Of a stretch of 64,000 nucleotides of DNA, positions 23,523 to 34,198 are shown one piece after another. The DNA lies in contig NC_079884.1 in the NCBI RefSeq assembly GCF_029227915.1, forward strand, positions 7,748,001-7,812,000. The letters run 5' to 3'. Origin of the DNA: Hydractinia symbiolongicarpus. Lineage: Eukaryota > Cnidaria > Hydrozoa > Anthoathecata > Hydractiniidae. The notes under the pieces are model-generated. The model worked only from the letters and a program-made list of their open reading frames with translations, was not told the DNA's origin and searched no databases. The position numbers and the translations under genes are program-made. Numbering within the stretch: the stretch's first letter is position 1; the number at the start of each line of letters is the position of its first letter.

Positions 23523-24178
23523 AATATTTTTTAAATAACATAACACAGAAATACAAAAGGTCACACATAGTATCAGTATTTACACAAAACTAATTTTGTT
23601 ACCAGAAAACTTCCTTATCCCACTCTTCCAAGAATCATTTTCATCAAAGTTTTTTTTGGTTTTACCTGCATTAGAAATACAAAAAAAACAACAAAAAAAA
23701 CAGTAAAGAAGCAAAAATTACCACCAAATTGATTAACATAAAAAGCAAAGTATAAATTAGAACAGAAAAATCCCGAGAAGAGTTGTGAACAAAAAACATC
23801 GCGCATCATCATTAAATTAAAACAACAGAAATTTATCTAGTTTTTAAAATCATTACACTGTAAAACTAACTCCACCACTCCACGATTGTTATAAATTAAA
23901 ACAGGGTGTAAAAGAAATTGCTTATTCAATTTTTCAGCATAAGTCGCAATAAAGCCTTGAGGTAGGAAATTAGCTGACTGAAGAGAGGGATATACTTCAA
24001 CTTAGGGGTATTTCAACTGGCAATATTACCTGTACATATAACATGTCCCTCCTGAAAGTCAATATACTGAATAAAAATTTGACTACTTATTTGAATAATT
24101 ATGGTACCAAGTTAGCAGTATCTCTACACTGTCTCAGTTTAACAAGGATTGTACAGATTTCAGACATGTCTAGCCTAG
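23523..24178. other. Unassigned AT-rich DNA
   Basis: A-rich stretches, no supported gene. Confidence 0.35.
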
Positions 24179-24182
24179 TTAA

Positions 24183-25658
24183 AGGGGAACTCCAGTAAAA
24201 ATCACTTTTCTTTTTTTTGTTTGTTTTATACGTACTCAGAAAAGCATAAGAAATCAAAAAAAACTTACTTTACTTGTTTTTCTTATTTAAAATTGTTGTA
24301 CAAGCCTTCGCATATTCAATTTTTTTCTCATAAAAAACAGACAGGCGCGATTTCATTTCGGACTGGACCCGATTATAAATAATGACATCACATCGTGCAG
24401 AAAGTTTAAGCAAGCGCATGTTAAGACCTATAAATACAGCTTACATTAAATCGCTTTTTGTATGTAATTTACGTTTAAATCTTTAAAAAATGGTTAGTTG
24501 CTATGTGTTTCTATGTACCGATCGATCAGAGAAGTGTAAAGAAGTAAGTTTTCACAGAATCCCGTCTGTGAAAAAGAAAGAACTCAAAAACGGCTAAACA
24601 AAATACGTCGTGCAGGTGATCTACCAAGCGATCAAAGTTTTTATATTTGGTTGGTGCACTTCACAGATAGTTCTTTTAAAAGATATCTGCAGGAAATAAA
24701 CTTCCATATTAAGATACTCTGCCACTTTGTAAAAATGCCATTTTAGCTAGTGAACGCGATTAAAGTTTCTCATTTCTTCCCATCTCAATATTTGTACTTA
24801 TATCCACAGAACTCAACCAAATAACGTTTTGTACATTTTTATATTAAATAAGAGAACATTATACGAATTTCCAATACAAACACCGACAAAAAAGCTTTCT
24901 AGTTACACATGTATCTTTTGTAGCGCTCAAGTTTCTATTCTTTGTTTTTCAAAAAAGAAGCTTTTTTGATGGAAGGACATGCCAAGTATTTTCAGGGGGT
25001 AAATGTACCCATTTTCTTCAATCTTTGTAACTTTATAACGGCTGCATGTAATGCTGATAATGCAGTTTCTAAAACAGCTTTGTCAAAACAACCACTTGTA
25101 AGTCAGTAGCTTCTGCAACACATTTATGACCTACCATAATCATAAGATTGATTTTTATTTATACAATAATAATACCCCGTTTTACCAACTTATCTAGACC
25201 CGAACATTATTTGATTTTATATCATGCATTTCAATGGTCCTCCATCACGGAGAAAATTTCAACGTTACATAAAATTTGTTTACATTTGTGCACAAAAAAA
25301 GCGCGTGCAGAGGAAAAATATTGCTGAACTGTAAAAAAAAAAAAAATTGGCTTGTAAAGTATGAAAGATTTTTTAATGAAGCAAATGATAAAGTTTTTTG
25401 ACGAAAAGAATGTTCAAAAAAGCGATAAGTAAATTTATTTCTTAAAAAAAAAAAATATTTTGCTAAGAACGTTGCTTGAGCCAGTAAAAGACACCTCATC
25501 ACTTTGCATCATTATTAATTTCTCCCTTGTGAGACAGAAGAGGTTCGAAGTCGTGTGGCTGTAGCTTTGTAAAGTCTTTTTCATAAAGAGAATTATCCGA
25601 TTCTATGTTTTATATAACATTTTTTTTTTAAATATTTTTTTTTCACTGGAGTGCTCCT
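24183..25658. mobile_element. Kolobok-like DNA transposon remnant (1476 bp, TTAA duplication)
   Basis: The left end AGGGGAACTCCAGT and right end (complement AGGAGCACTCCAGT) are flanked by TTAA at 24179-24182 and 25659-25662. A degraded THAP domain lies inside at 24490-24710. TTAA targets plus a THAP domain are the combination described for Kolobok transposons. Most of the transposase is gone and the right half is AT-rich non-coding sequence. Confidence 0.75.
24490..24713 (+). pseudogene. Decayed THAP zinc-finger domain of the Kolobok-like element
   Basis: ATG at 24490 opens MVSCYVFLCTDRSEKC, followed by KEVSFHRIPS, i.e. the C-x4-C and F-H-R-x-P of a THAP domain. The frame stops after about 36 codons. 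A shifted frame then gives RLNKIRRAGDLPSDQ and W-LVHFTDSSF, matching the second half (usually ...C-S-x-H-F). At least one frameshift makes it non-functional. In an intact element this would be the transposase DNA-binding N terminus. Confidence 0.7.
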
Positions 25659-25662
25659 TTAA

Positions 25663-27474
25663 CTAAGTTTTCTTTGAGATATTAAAATTGAGTTTTTTAT
25701 ATAATAATTTTTCAGTGCAACCCGAATTAAAATCAACCAATATGCATAAAGCCAGCATGGCCACATCTAACATTAGAGAAGAAAAGATTTCCCAATAATG
25801 ATCACGTGAGCAAAGAACAATAGAAGTTCTTGCCTTAAAGTATTGTCCAAATTTCTTTCATACAAGACAAAAAATATCTTCGGATCAATTGTATTTCAAG
25901 TGGCAAAAAGTATTCCTACTACTAAAGTGAACACACAGCACTATTTGTCTTTCTTTAAAAAATAAGCTTACTCAAAATAATTAACAAAATTCAATCTAGC
26001 TCAGGCTACAGAAATATAATTATATGCTTAACTCAGATATCTTTGAATAGATGACGTACACTGTCTCTTTTTTTCAAAAATAAATATAAATGTGCCAGCT
26101 CTTTCAGAACATGTATTCAGTATGGAATTAGCTGCATTTCATGTTGGTGGAAATTATATTTAAAAAAATATTCTCTTTATATAAAAAATCAACCCTGGCC
26201 TACTTTTCCACCACATCAGATTTTAAAAACTAACGTTTTCCTCAAAAAATTATTTTTTAATCTTTTTATAAAATTATTATTCAGCAGATAATTGAAAAAA
26301 ACAACACCAATTTAAACTTTTTAATAGAAAATTTCCACAGTTAATGTGTACCATTAATAGCATGGCTTTCCAATGAATGGCTGTAATAAGTATTATGACA
26401 ATCAACAGCGTAAGTTATTGTTGCCAGAAATTGTATACTGGAAAGAATCAATTTTTATATGTAAATTATACCTATTATCATCATTTTCCTCAAAAAGTTA
26501 TTTTTTGGTCTTATAACAGCAGATCACTGAGAATTTACGGAACTAAAAATCTTGTGGTAACATTTTTAAAATTAAAAATCTTGATTTTGTAAACATTAAA
26601 TGCACAAATCCTAACAAATTATAAATTTTTTCAAAATAAATTGGAATGATTATCTGTTTTAAAACATCAATGCACATGCATCTTGCCCACGAAAAAAAGA
26701 ATTGTATGGAGCAAAAGATTAAAATGGAATTAGAGTTTAAAAAAGAATGTCTTTTAGTAAGGAACACAATCGTTACGAGAAAATATAACCTGCTGTGAAA
26801 AGATAATCTGCGGCCATGTTGAGGGGCGGATTCACACGGCAAACGAAATAGTAGATGATTGCAGTGAATACAACATCGTACGACATAGCCCTCCCTTTGT
26901 CATGTATTCCTGCAGTATATATTTGCTATAGGTTACTTCTACCGACAAAACAATGTGTTAATATATTTAACACTTTTAAACCATTTAATAAGTGAATACT
27001 AAAAATTAAAAAATTGGATGCGCAAATTCTCCAATATAGATTCATGCGTGTTGTTTTTTTCATGGAATTCCTGGTAAAATGTGCATATGTTATACAGTGA
27101 TAGTCTTGATCTCTAGTTCTGATTCACTGGTGGGACTGTCAAGATTGAGGCCCTGGACGCCTCTTCAATTTTAATCTTTAATAGATCCCAGTATTGTCAT
27201 ACCATCAGTGAGTCAAACCTTTTGAGCCATCGAATTATTTTTATAGATATTTTCTGATACCTCAATATTTCAGCTTTCCTTTCAGGCTGCATCCTTTTCC
27301 ATTTCTGAAAAGACAACCGATAGCCAATGATATATTGTTGTAATGTTGTGTATCGTAATAATTGAGATTTACTTTTTAAAATTTCAAAATATAGGTCTAT
27401 ACTTCAAGTTTAAGTATTTTCCAGGTTATTTGAAACCCTGGTTTGTGTAAAGGAGGAAATCTCGAGGTTACTTG
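25663..27474. other. AT-rich unassigned DNA
   Basis: Contains diverged direct repeats around TTTTCCTCAAAAA(A/G)TTATTTTTT at about 26235 and 26480 (also at about 23000). No gene supported. Confidence 0.4.
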
Positions 27475-27625
27475 TGGGGCCGTAGATTAGTGGTTATAGC
27501 TTTCGTACTCTGACCGGGGCTCGATTCCTCTTGACGGAGATTCAACATGGGTGAGTGAATCTGAATGTTACCATAGCCCCGGTTTAATTGGTTACAAGAA
27601 GTTCAGAATAAAAGAAGTGAAGTTT
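27475..27625 (+). repeat. tRNA-derived SINE with A and B boxes
   Basis: GGGGCCGTAGATTAGTGG starts a tRNA-like head: A box TAGATTAGTGG at 27483-27493 and B box GGCTCGATTCC at 27518-27528, about 25 bp apart as in a Pol III tRNA promoter. Downstream comes an unrelated body ending near TTCAGAATAAAAGAAG. Cloverleaf pairing is incomplete, so a SINE is preferred over a tRNA gene. Confidence 0.7.
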
Positions 27626-27878
27626 ATTCAAAAGAAATACCACAGCCCATTTATCTTTTATCATTCAGCACAGTGGGTGTTCTTTTTAACTTACTAATTA
27701 CAGGCTTTTTATTAGTAGCTAGCTAAACATTGGCTTTATAGTAAAAATAAATATACAGCTACTTTACCACCGAAAGCCTTAATACAAGCTGGAATTCAGA
27801 ATTGACAGTTCTTTATGCATTTTAAGCCTTCAAAGAGTGGAAACACTTTGAACGATAGCTGGCATCCAAATTACATAA

Positions 27879-28236
27879 GGCGGACGTCACAAATATCTGG
27901 TGTTAGAGTCATTTGAGCACCAAAAATAAAGTCGGTTGGTAGATCGGCGAATGATAACTCAAAATTTCGAAAAATTTTATCCAACCATCCAGCCATTAAC
28001 GCGCGCCATTAAATCGCCGATGTTTAATGATAACTTTGGCACCTCCGGCAGTTTCCGCGTGAACACTTTTCACATTTTAAAGCGAAGCACAACAATCGCT
28101 GCAATTGCTGTGGAGAGACAACAAGCGTATAATATTTTTTGTCATTTTAGTTTTTCCGACTCAGTATATCAAAAATTTCGATCAAAAATTAGGGTCAGTC
28201 GGGTGACTCTAACACCAAATATTTGTGACGTCCGCC
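27879..28236. mobile_element. 358-bp PIF/Harbinger-type MITE (TAA duplication)
   Basis: Left TIR GGCGGACGTCACAAATAT at 27879 and the complementary right TIR ending at 28236 stay paired for about 33 bp, through GGTGTTAGAGTCA. TAA flanks both sides (27876-27878, 28237-28239). A 3-bp TWA duplication with GG-starting ends is the Harbinger signature. The ORF inside is not transposase-like. Confidence 0.85.
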
Positions 28237-28252
28237 TAATTATTAATAAATA

Positions 28253-28377
28253 CTGACCGGTTTTGATAACGTACTGTGAAATACAAAGCCTGGCTCAAAA
28301 GTACAGACCGAGCTTGTGAGGTCTGTGCCCCTGACAAATGGCTTTGTATTTTACAGGGCAGAATCAAAACCGGTCAG
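28253..28377. mobile_element. 125-bp foldback MITE, TA duplication
   Basis: CTGACCGGTTTTGAT at the left end and its complement at the right end are flanked by TA on both sides. The pairing resumes through GTAAAATACAAAGCC, leaving a small centre. It lies only 16 bp from the preceding Harbinger-type MITE. Confidence 0.87.
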
Positions 28378-28560
28378 TAGCCATTTTATAGCTGAAATCT
28401 ATTCTCATCTTTAAAACAACAATCAAATTTTGCACATGATTAGATGGAATACCAATACATGGAATCACAGTCCTGATATTTACTTGCGCACGCATCTAAG
28501 TGATTATGTAATGCCCGATGCGCACGCAGAAATGGAGGTAAAAATGTAAACAAACTAATC
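28378..28560. other. Spacer between MITEs
   Basis: Nothing recognised. Confidence 0.3.
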
Positions 28561-28565
28561 AGAAA

Positions 28566-29204
28566 CAGTCAGGAATAACCGCAAATTAGGCTATCACGCC
28601 AAATTAGGCTAGTAGCTTAGTTAGGAGATTTTTCATAGACTATTTAGGCGAGTATCTCCTATTTAGGCGATTTGCTATCTTCTTTGTTAAATATAACGGA
28701 AACGACGTATAGTTGCACCATGTTTTTTGGCTATCCAGTGGCCTGTCAAGTCGTCTTTGGTCAAGTAAAATTTCATGTAATTTGCTTCGCGGAACTAAAA
28801 ATTATACGTCAAAAGTCTTTGGATCGGCTAATTAGACGAGAAATAGTCTATTTAGGCTATGCGTCACCATGTTGAAAATATGCGCGCGGGAAATTTAGCC
28901 TTTGTTCAGAAGCAACCGTGGCCGTAAAAAAAGAAGCCGTATCACAGCGCATGCGTTCTAAATCAAAACAAACTAAACGCTATATCTTCTGACAGCGCAA
29001 ATAATAAAGAAAAATATATTTGGACCATCAAAAAGGGGTTCTATAGAATGTTTTTAGCTAATAAAATCATTGCGACTATGTAACAGAACAGCGATAGGCA
29101 GCAAAAACCATGTTGATAGCCTAATTAGGAGAGATAAATCGCCTAAATAGGCTATCGTAGACTAATTAGACTATCATAGCCTAATTTGCGGTTATCCCTG
29201 ACTG
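28566..29204. mobile_element. 639-bp non-autonomous DNA transposon with subterminal TAGGC repeats
   Basis: Ends CAGTCAGGAATAACCGCAAA and the complement of CAGTCAGGGATAACCGCAAA, each followed by ATTAGGCTAT. AGAAA on both sides (28561-28565, 29205-29209) gives a 5-bp duplication. About 100 bp at each end is packed with variants of TTAGGCGAT/TAATTAGGCTAT in both orientations, like transposase-binding arrays. The superfamily is undetermined. The 67-codon frame inside is not recognisable. Confidence 0.85.
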
Positions 29205-29400
29205 AGAAAAGTTACCTCAATTTCTGCGCGCGCAGGAAAAATACGGCACTATAATTGAGTGTATGGCAAATTTTAATCCACAACTACTTAAATTAGAATG
29301 TACAGTTCAAATTTTAAAGGGAGAAGAAAACGTTCAAAATTACGTTAAAAACGAACCAACCAAAAAGGGTATTTGTTTCAGTTATTTTAAACCGACTTAC

Positions 29401-29650
29401 CCTTCCAAACATTCCAAGTCAGCTCTTCGTCTGAATCAAATGTCTTTTCGCATGTTACGCAGAAGCAAATTGTATGTTCAGCAGTGGCTTTTACTTCTAC
29501 TTTTTGCTCATGAGCAATCAGAGCTCTTACAGCCAACGTTCCATGTGATCCAGATGTTGGAAGCCCACGCTGGGAAAGGAAAAATTGAAGTTCAGCCATA
29601 GAAAGTTCTAAAAAATTCTGCAAACATTTAATATCTTTAACCGAAGCCAT
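29401..29650 (-). pseudogene. Orphan first exon with SAP-like motif
   Basis: The ATG at 29650 opens MASVKDIKCLQNFLELSMAE and reads through a SAP-type helix-turn-helix pattern (ELQFFLSQRGLPTSG..., then LAVRALIAHEQ), then a possible Cys pair CFCVTC. The frame meets GTAAGT at 29400-29395, a good splice donor (GGAAGG|GTAAGT). SAP domains bind A/T-rich DNA; in cnidarians similar N termini sit on multi-copy proteins with SWIM fingers and YqaJ-like nucleases. No downstream exon could be found before the neighbouring transposon, so I take it as a fragment, though an intact spliced gene is not excluded. Confidence 0.45.
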
Positions 29651-29869
29651 CAAGCTCACTTGATTTAACTTTTTAGCTTTTTTAATTAATTTTTTTGTGT
29701 AAAATATACAAGAATTGATTAAAAATTAACTTGTATAAACAGAAAAACCACGCCACCACATAAACTTCGCATCCCTGCTAGCAGCGGTGTTGTATTTTGT
29801 CATAGTGATTACCCAGAATGCTTTGCGCAACCGTGAAAGATCTATTACGTCTACCGTTAATGATCGATT

Positions 29870-29962
29870 AGGCCCCTGGGGGCTTATTTGTCAAAATGGG
29901 TTTTGGGGGACGGGGCTTATTTGGGAGGGGCGTGGCGGGGGGTTAAATGGGAGGGGACTTAT
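29870..29962 (+). repeat. G-rich tract, possible transposon terminus
   Basis: Contains repeated GGGGCTTATTTG(GG) and runs GGGGG, GGGG, GGGG, GGGGGG, GGGG separated by 3-10 bases, in otherwise AT-rich DNA. It begins with a small inverted repeat GCCCCTGGGGGC. It lies just downstream of the minus-strand acidic fragment at 30056-30130 and may be the terminal repeat of that element. Confidence 0.55.
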
Positions 29963-30055
29963 AAAATTATGCAAAAGTCTTAGTGTGCTAAAAAATAAAA
30001 ACAACAATTTTAATAAACACAACATATATTTCTAAAAGTATAATAAAAACAAACA

Positions 30056-30210
30056 CTAATCGATCTCAATATCACTATTGCCTTCTTCGTCCTCGTCTAC
30101 GATCGTCTCTAAGGGAGCCGCATCAATCATTTCCTCCGGCATCTGGGATAAATGGGTTGTCTTCCGTCTCGTTTACCAGTTGTATTTGTTCATTGAGCAT
30201 TGAGGGTATT
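30056..30210 (-). pseudogene. Acidic C-terminal coding fragment, probably transposase tail
   Basis: The minus strand reads EIPSMLNEQIQLVNETEDNP in one frame, then, shifted by one base after a possible TTATCCCAG acceptor, MPEEMIDAAPLETIVDEDEE and a stop at 30058-30056. An acidic tail of this sort ends several pogo/Jerky-type transposases, but no catalytic domain is present and the identification is tentative. Confidence 0.3.
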
Positions 30211-30218
30211 TCGAACTC

Positions 30219-30480
30219 GTTGGGTGAGCGCAGAAGAACACAAGATGTGAAATTGAAAAGGAATATTTAGACGGGTCTCCTAAATTTGCTTCTTTGTATG
30301 TGATATTATGATGAACACTGGCAAATCAACGTTTATGCCTTGTTTATCTGCCAACTACACTTGATTTACTGAGAAAAAGCTCTTTGTAGGATGTAAACAT
30401 ATCCAAATTTAGTTTTGCTTCACCCAGTGAACGGCTATCATGAATTGCGTTTGAACATATAAACTACATTGAAAAGGCTT
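30219..30480 (+). repeat. Third, diverged copy of the array-element left flank
   Basis: Shares with 30819-31010 the order CTCGTTGGGTGAGCGCAG, ACACAAGATGTGAAATTGAA, AATATTTAGACGGGTCTCC, GATATTATGATGAACACTGG and TTGTTTATCTGCCAACTAC. It is clearly older than copies A and B and has no 10-bp array attached. Confidence 0.75.
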
Positions 30481-30769
30481 CATTTATTTTTTCCATGAAG
30501 ACTTTTGTAGTGTTTTCGCAAATACTAAACACGGTAGAGCAATTTTAAAGTAACAATTTCTGCACTTGAAAATTATGAAGTATGGATGACATTACACACT
30601 GGTTGTTCACGTTCCAGCTCAAAGATAGAAATTTCGACTATTCTTTCATAAAACCGCAACTAGACATTCAACAATCAAGAGCAAAATTAATATCCCCAAA
30701 GTAACTTGTGAGGAATTGACGATTGATGTATGAATACAAAGCATAATAGTGAACACTCATGGTATTTAG
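30481..30769. other. Spacer between flank copies
   Basis: No gene or recognisable repeat. Confidence 0.3.
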
Positions 30770-33700
30770 GACATACATTGCTTGTAATGTATTCTCTAAG
30801 GCTCAAACAAACGGATCATGTCTCGTTGGGTAAGCGCAGTAAAACACAGGATGTGAAATTGAAAATGAATATTTAGGCGTGTCTGCTAAATTTGTTTCTT
30901 TGTCTCTGATATTTTGATGACCACTGGCGAATCGGCCATCATCCCTTGCTTATCTACCAACTACAAGTGATGTACTGATAAGAATCTCTTTGTGCGAAGA
31001 TGTCACGATAATTTTTCGTTTGCATATAGTGCGATACCATTATGAACGCCTCTTTACTACAGAGAAATACACTCTACTACAGGCTACTACACTCTACTAC
31101 AGAAAAATACGCTTTACTACAGAGAAATACATTCTACTACGCTCTACTACACGCTACTACACTTTACTACAGGCTACTACACTCTACTACAGAGAAATAC
31201 GCTTTACTACAGAGAAATACATTCTACTACGCTCTACTACACGCTACTACGCTCTACTACACGCTACTACACTCTACTACAGAGAAATACGCTTTACTAC
31301 AGAGAAATACATTCTACTACGCTCTACTACACGCTACTACACGCTACTACACTCTACTACAAGCTACTACAGGCTACTACACTCTACTACAGAGAAATAC
31401 GCTTTACTACAGAGAAATACATTCTACTACGCTCTACTACACGCTACTACACTCTACTACAGGCTACTACACTCTACTACAGAGAAATACGCTTTACTAC
31501 AGAGAAATACATTCTACTACGCTCTACTACACGCTACTACACTCTACTACAAGCTACTACAGGCTACTACAGAGAAATACGCTTTACTACAGAGAAATAC
31601 ATTCTACTACGCTCTACTACACGCTACTACACTCTACTACAAGCTACTACACTCTACTACAGAGAAATACATTCTACTACGCTCTACTACACGCTACTAC
31701 AGGCTACTACACTCTACTGCAGAGAAATACGCTTTACTACAGAGAAATACAATCTACTACGCTCTACTACACGCTACTACGCTCTACTACACGCTACTAC
31801 ACTCTACTACAGAGAAATATGCTTTACTACAGAGAAATACATTCTACTACGCTCTACTACACGCTACTACACTCTACTACAAGCTACTACAGGCTACTAC
31901 ACTCTACTACAGAGAAATACGCTTTACTACAGAGAAATACATTCTATTACGCTCTACTACACGCTACTACGCTCTACTACACGCTACTACAGAGAAATAC
32001 GCTTTACTACAGAGAAATACATTCTGCTACGCTCTACTACGCGCTACTACACTCTACTACAGGCTACTACAGGCTACTACACTCTACTACAGAGAAATAC
32101 GCTTTACTACAGAGAAATACATTCTACTACGCTCTACTACACGCTACTACACTCTACTACAAGCTACTACAGGCTACTACACTCTACTACAGAGAAATAC
32201 GCTTTACTACAGAGAAATACATTCTACTACGCTCTACTACACGCTACTACGCTTTACTACACGCTACTACACTCTACTACAGAGAAATACGCTTTACTAC
32301 AGAGAAATACATTCTACTACGCTCTACTACACGCTACTACACTCTACTACAAGCTACTACAGAGAAATACGCTTTACTACAGAGAAGTACATTCTACTAC
32401 GCTCTACTACACGCTACTACACTCTACTACAAGCTACTACAGGCTACTACACTCTACTACAGAGAAATACGCTCTACTACAGAGAAATACATTCTACTAC
32501 GCTCTACTACACTCTACTACAAGCTACTACAGGCTACTACACTCTACTACAGAGAAATACGCTTTACTACAGAGAAATACATTCTACTACGCTCTACTAC
32601 ACGCTACTACGCTCTACTACAAGCTACTACAGGCTACTACACTCTACTACAGAGAAATACGCTTTACTACAGAGAAATACATTCTACTACGCTCTACTAC
32701 ACGCTACTACGCTCTACTACACGCTACTACACTCTACTACAGAGAAATACGCTTTACTACAGAGAAATGCATTCTACTACGCTCTACTACACGCTACTAC
32801 ACTCTACTACACGCTACTACAGAGAAATACGCTTTACTACAGAGAAATACATTCTACTACGCTCTACTACACGCTACTACACTCTACTACAAGCTACTGC
32901 AGGCTACTACACTCTACTACAGAGAAATACGCTTTACTACAGAGAAATACATTCTACTACGCTCTACTACACGCTACTACGCTCTACTACACGCTACTAC
33001 AGAGAAATACGCTTTACTACAGAGAAATACATTCTACTACGCTCTACTACGCGCTACTACACTCTACTACAGGCTACTACAGGCTACTACACTCTACTAC
33101 AGAGAAATACGCTTTACTACAGAGAAATACATTCTACTACGCTCTACTACACGCTACTACACTCTACTACAAGCTACTACACTCTACTACAGAGAAATAC
33201 GCTTTACTACAGAGAAATACAGTCTACTACGCTCTACTACACGCTACTACGCTCTACTACAAGCTACTACAGGCTACTACACTCTACTACAGAGAAATAC
33301 GCTTTACTACAGAGAAATACATTCTACTACGCTCTACTACACGCTACTACGCTCTACTACACGCTACTACACTCTACTACAGAGAAATACGCTTTACTAC
33401 AGAGAAATACATTCTACTACGCTCTACTACACGCTACTACACTCTACTACAAGCTACTACAGGCTACTACACTCTACTACAGAGAAATACGCTTTACTAC
33501 AGAGAAATACATTCTACTACGCTCTACTACACTCTACTACAGGCTACTACACGCTACTACACTCTACTACAAGCTACTACATGCTACTACACTCTACTAC
33601 AGAGAAATACGCTTTACTACAGAGAAATACATTCTACTACGCTCTACTACACGCTACTACACTCTACTACAAGCTACTACAGGCTACTACACTCTACTAC

Positions 33701-34085
33701 AAAGAAATACGCTTTACTACAGAGAAATACATTCTACTACGCTCTACTACACGCTACTACGCTCTACTACACGCTACTACACTCTACTACAGAGAAATAC
33801 GCTTTACTACAGAGAAATACATTCTACTACGCTCTACTACACGCTACTACACTCTACTACAAGCTACTACAGGCTACTACACTCTACTACAGAGAAATAC
33901 GTTTTACTACAGAGAAATACATTCTACAACGCTCTACTACAGGCTACTACACTTGTGCTTTATGGAGAATAGCACATCATTATCTCCACAAGGCTTGGGA
34001 AGGTACATAGGTCTAACACATGTTGAATACTATATCTCCTTTATATTCAGGAAGTAATACGTGGACGACTTACCCACTTTTCGGT
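30770..34085 (+). mobile_element. Dispersed element carrying 10-bp array, copy B (forward orientation)
   Basis: Left flank 30770-31050 and right flank 33951-34085 match, in inverted orientation, the flanks of copy A. The right flank continues CTTTATGGAGAATAGCACAT and GGAAGTAATACGTGGACGAC in both. Beyond GACTTAC the copies differ by an apparent flip of an 11-bp segment. No mobility gene was found. Confidence 0.7.
31051..33950 (+). repeat. 10-bp minisatellite array B (290 monomers, 2900 bp, no indels)
   Basis: Every 10-base step from 31051 to 33950 is one monomer: TAC ends all but a few, and CTACTAC ends most. The same eight monomer types as array A occur, with the six-monomer core (AGAGAAATAC, GCTTTACTAC, AGAGAAATAC, ATTCTACTAC, GCTCTACTAC, ACGCTACTAC) repeated roughly thirty times, joined by variable ACTCTACTAC/AAGCTACTAC/AGGCTACTAC linkers. 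Only base substitutions vary the monomers. Long open frames (30990-34010, 31042-33972) follow from TA always being followed by C. Confidence 0.96.
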
Positions 34086-34198
34086 ACATGATGAATATGT
34101 TCCATGTTACGAACACACGAAAAAATTTTTGGACGAATATAAAGGGGGATTTTAACGAAGCGAATTGAGCGGCGAATTCAACGGCGAATATGATCTAA

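Noticed and set aside
27475-27545. Functional tRNA gene at the A/B-box element
   Set aside because: Arms do not pair into a cloverleaf and an unrelated SINE-like body follows.
28672-28875. 67-codon ORF inside the 639-bp transposon
   Set aside because: No resemblance to a transposase, too short, and inside a non-autonomous element.
31051-33950. CRISPR array
   Set aside because: No unique spacers, 10-bp period and eukaryotic context; it is a minisatellite.
30990-34010. Open frames of 1006 and 976 codons in two plus-strand frames
   Set aside because: Overlapping frames with the same Tyr/Thr/Leu cycle shifted by one base show that this is array sequence, not a protein gene.
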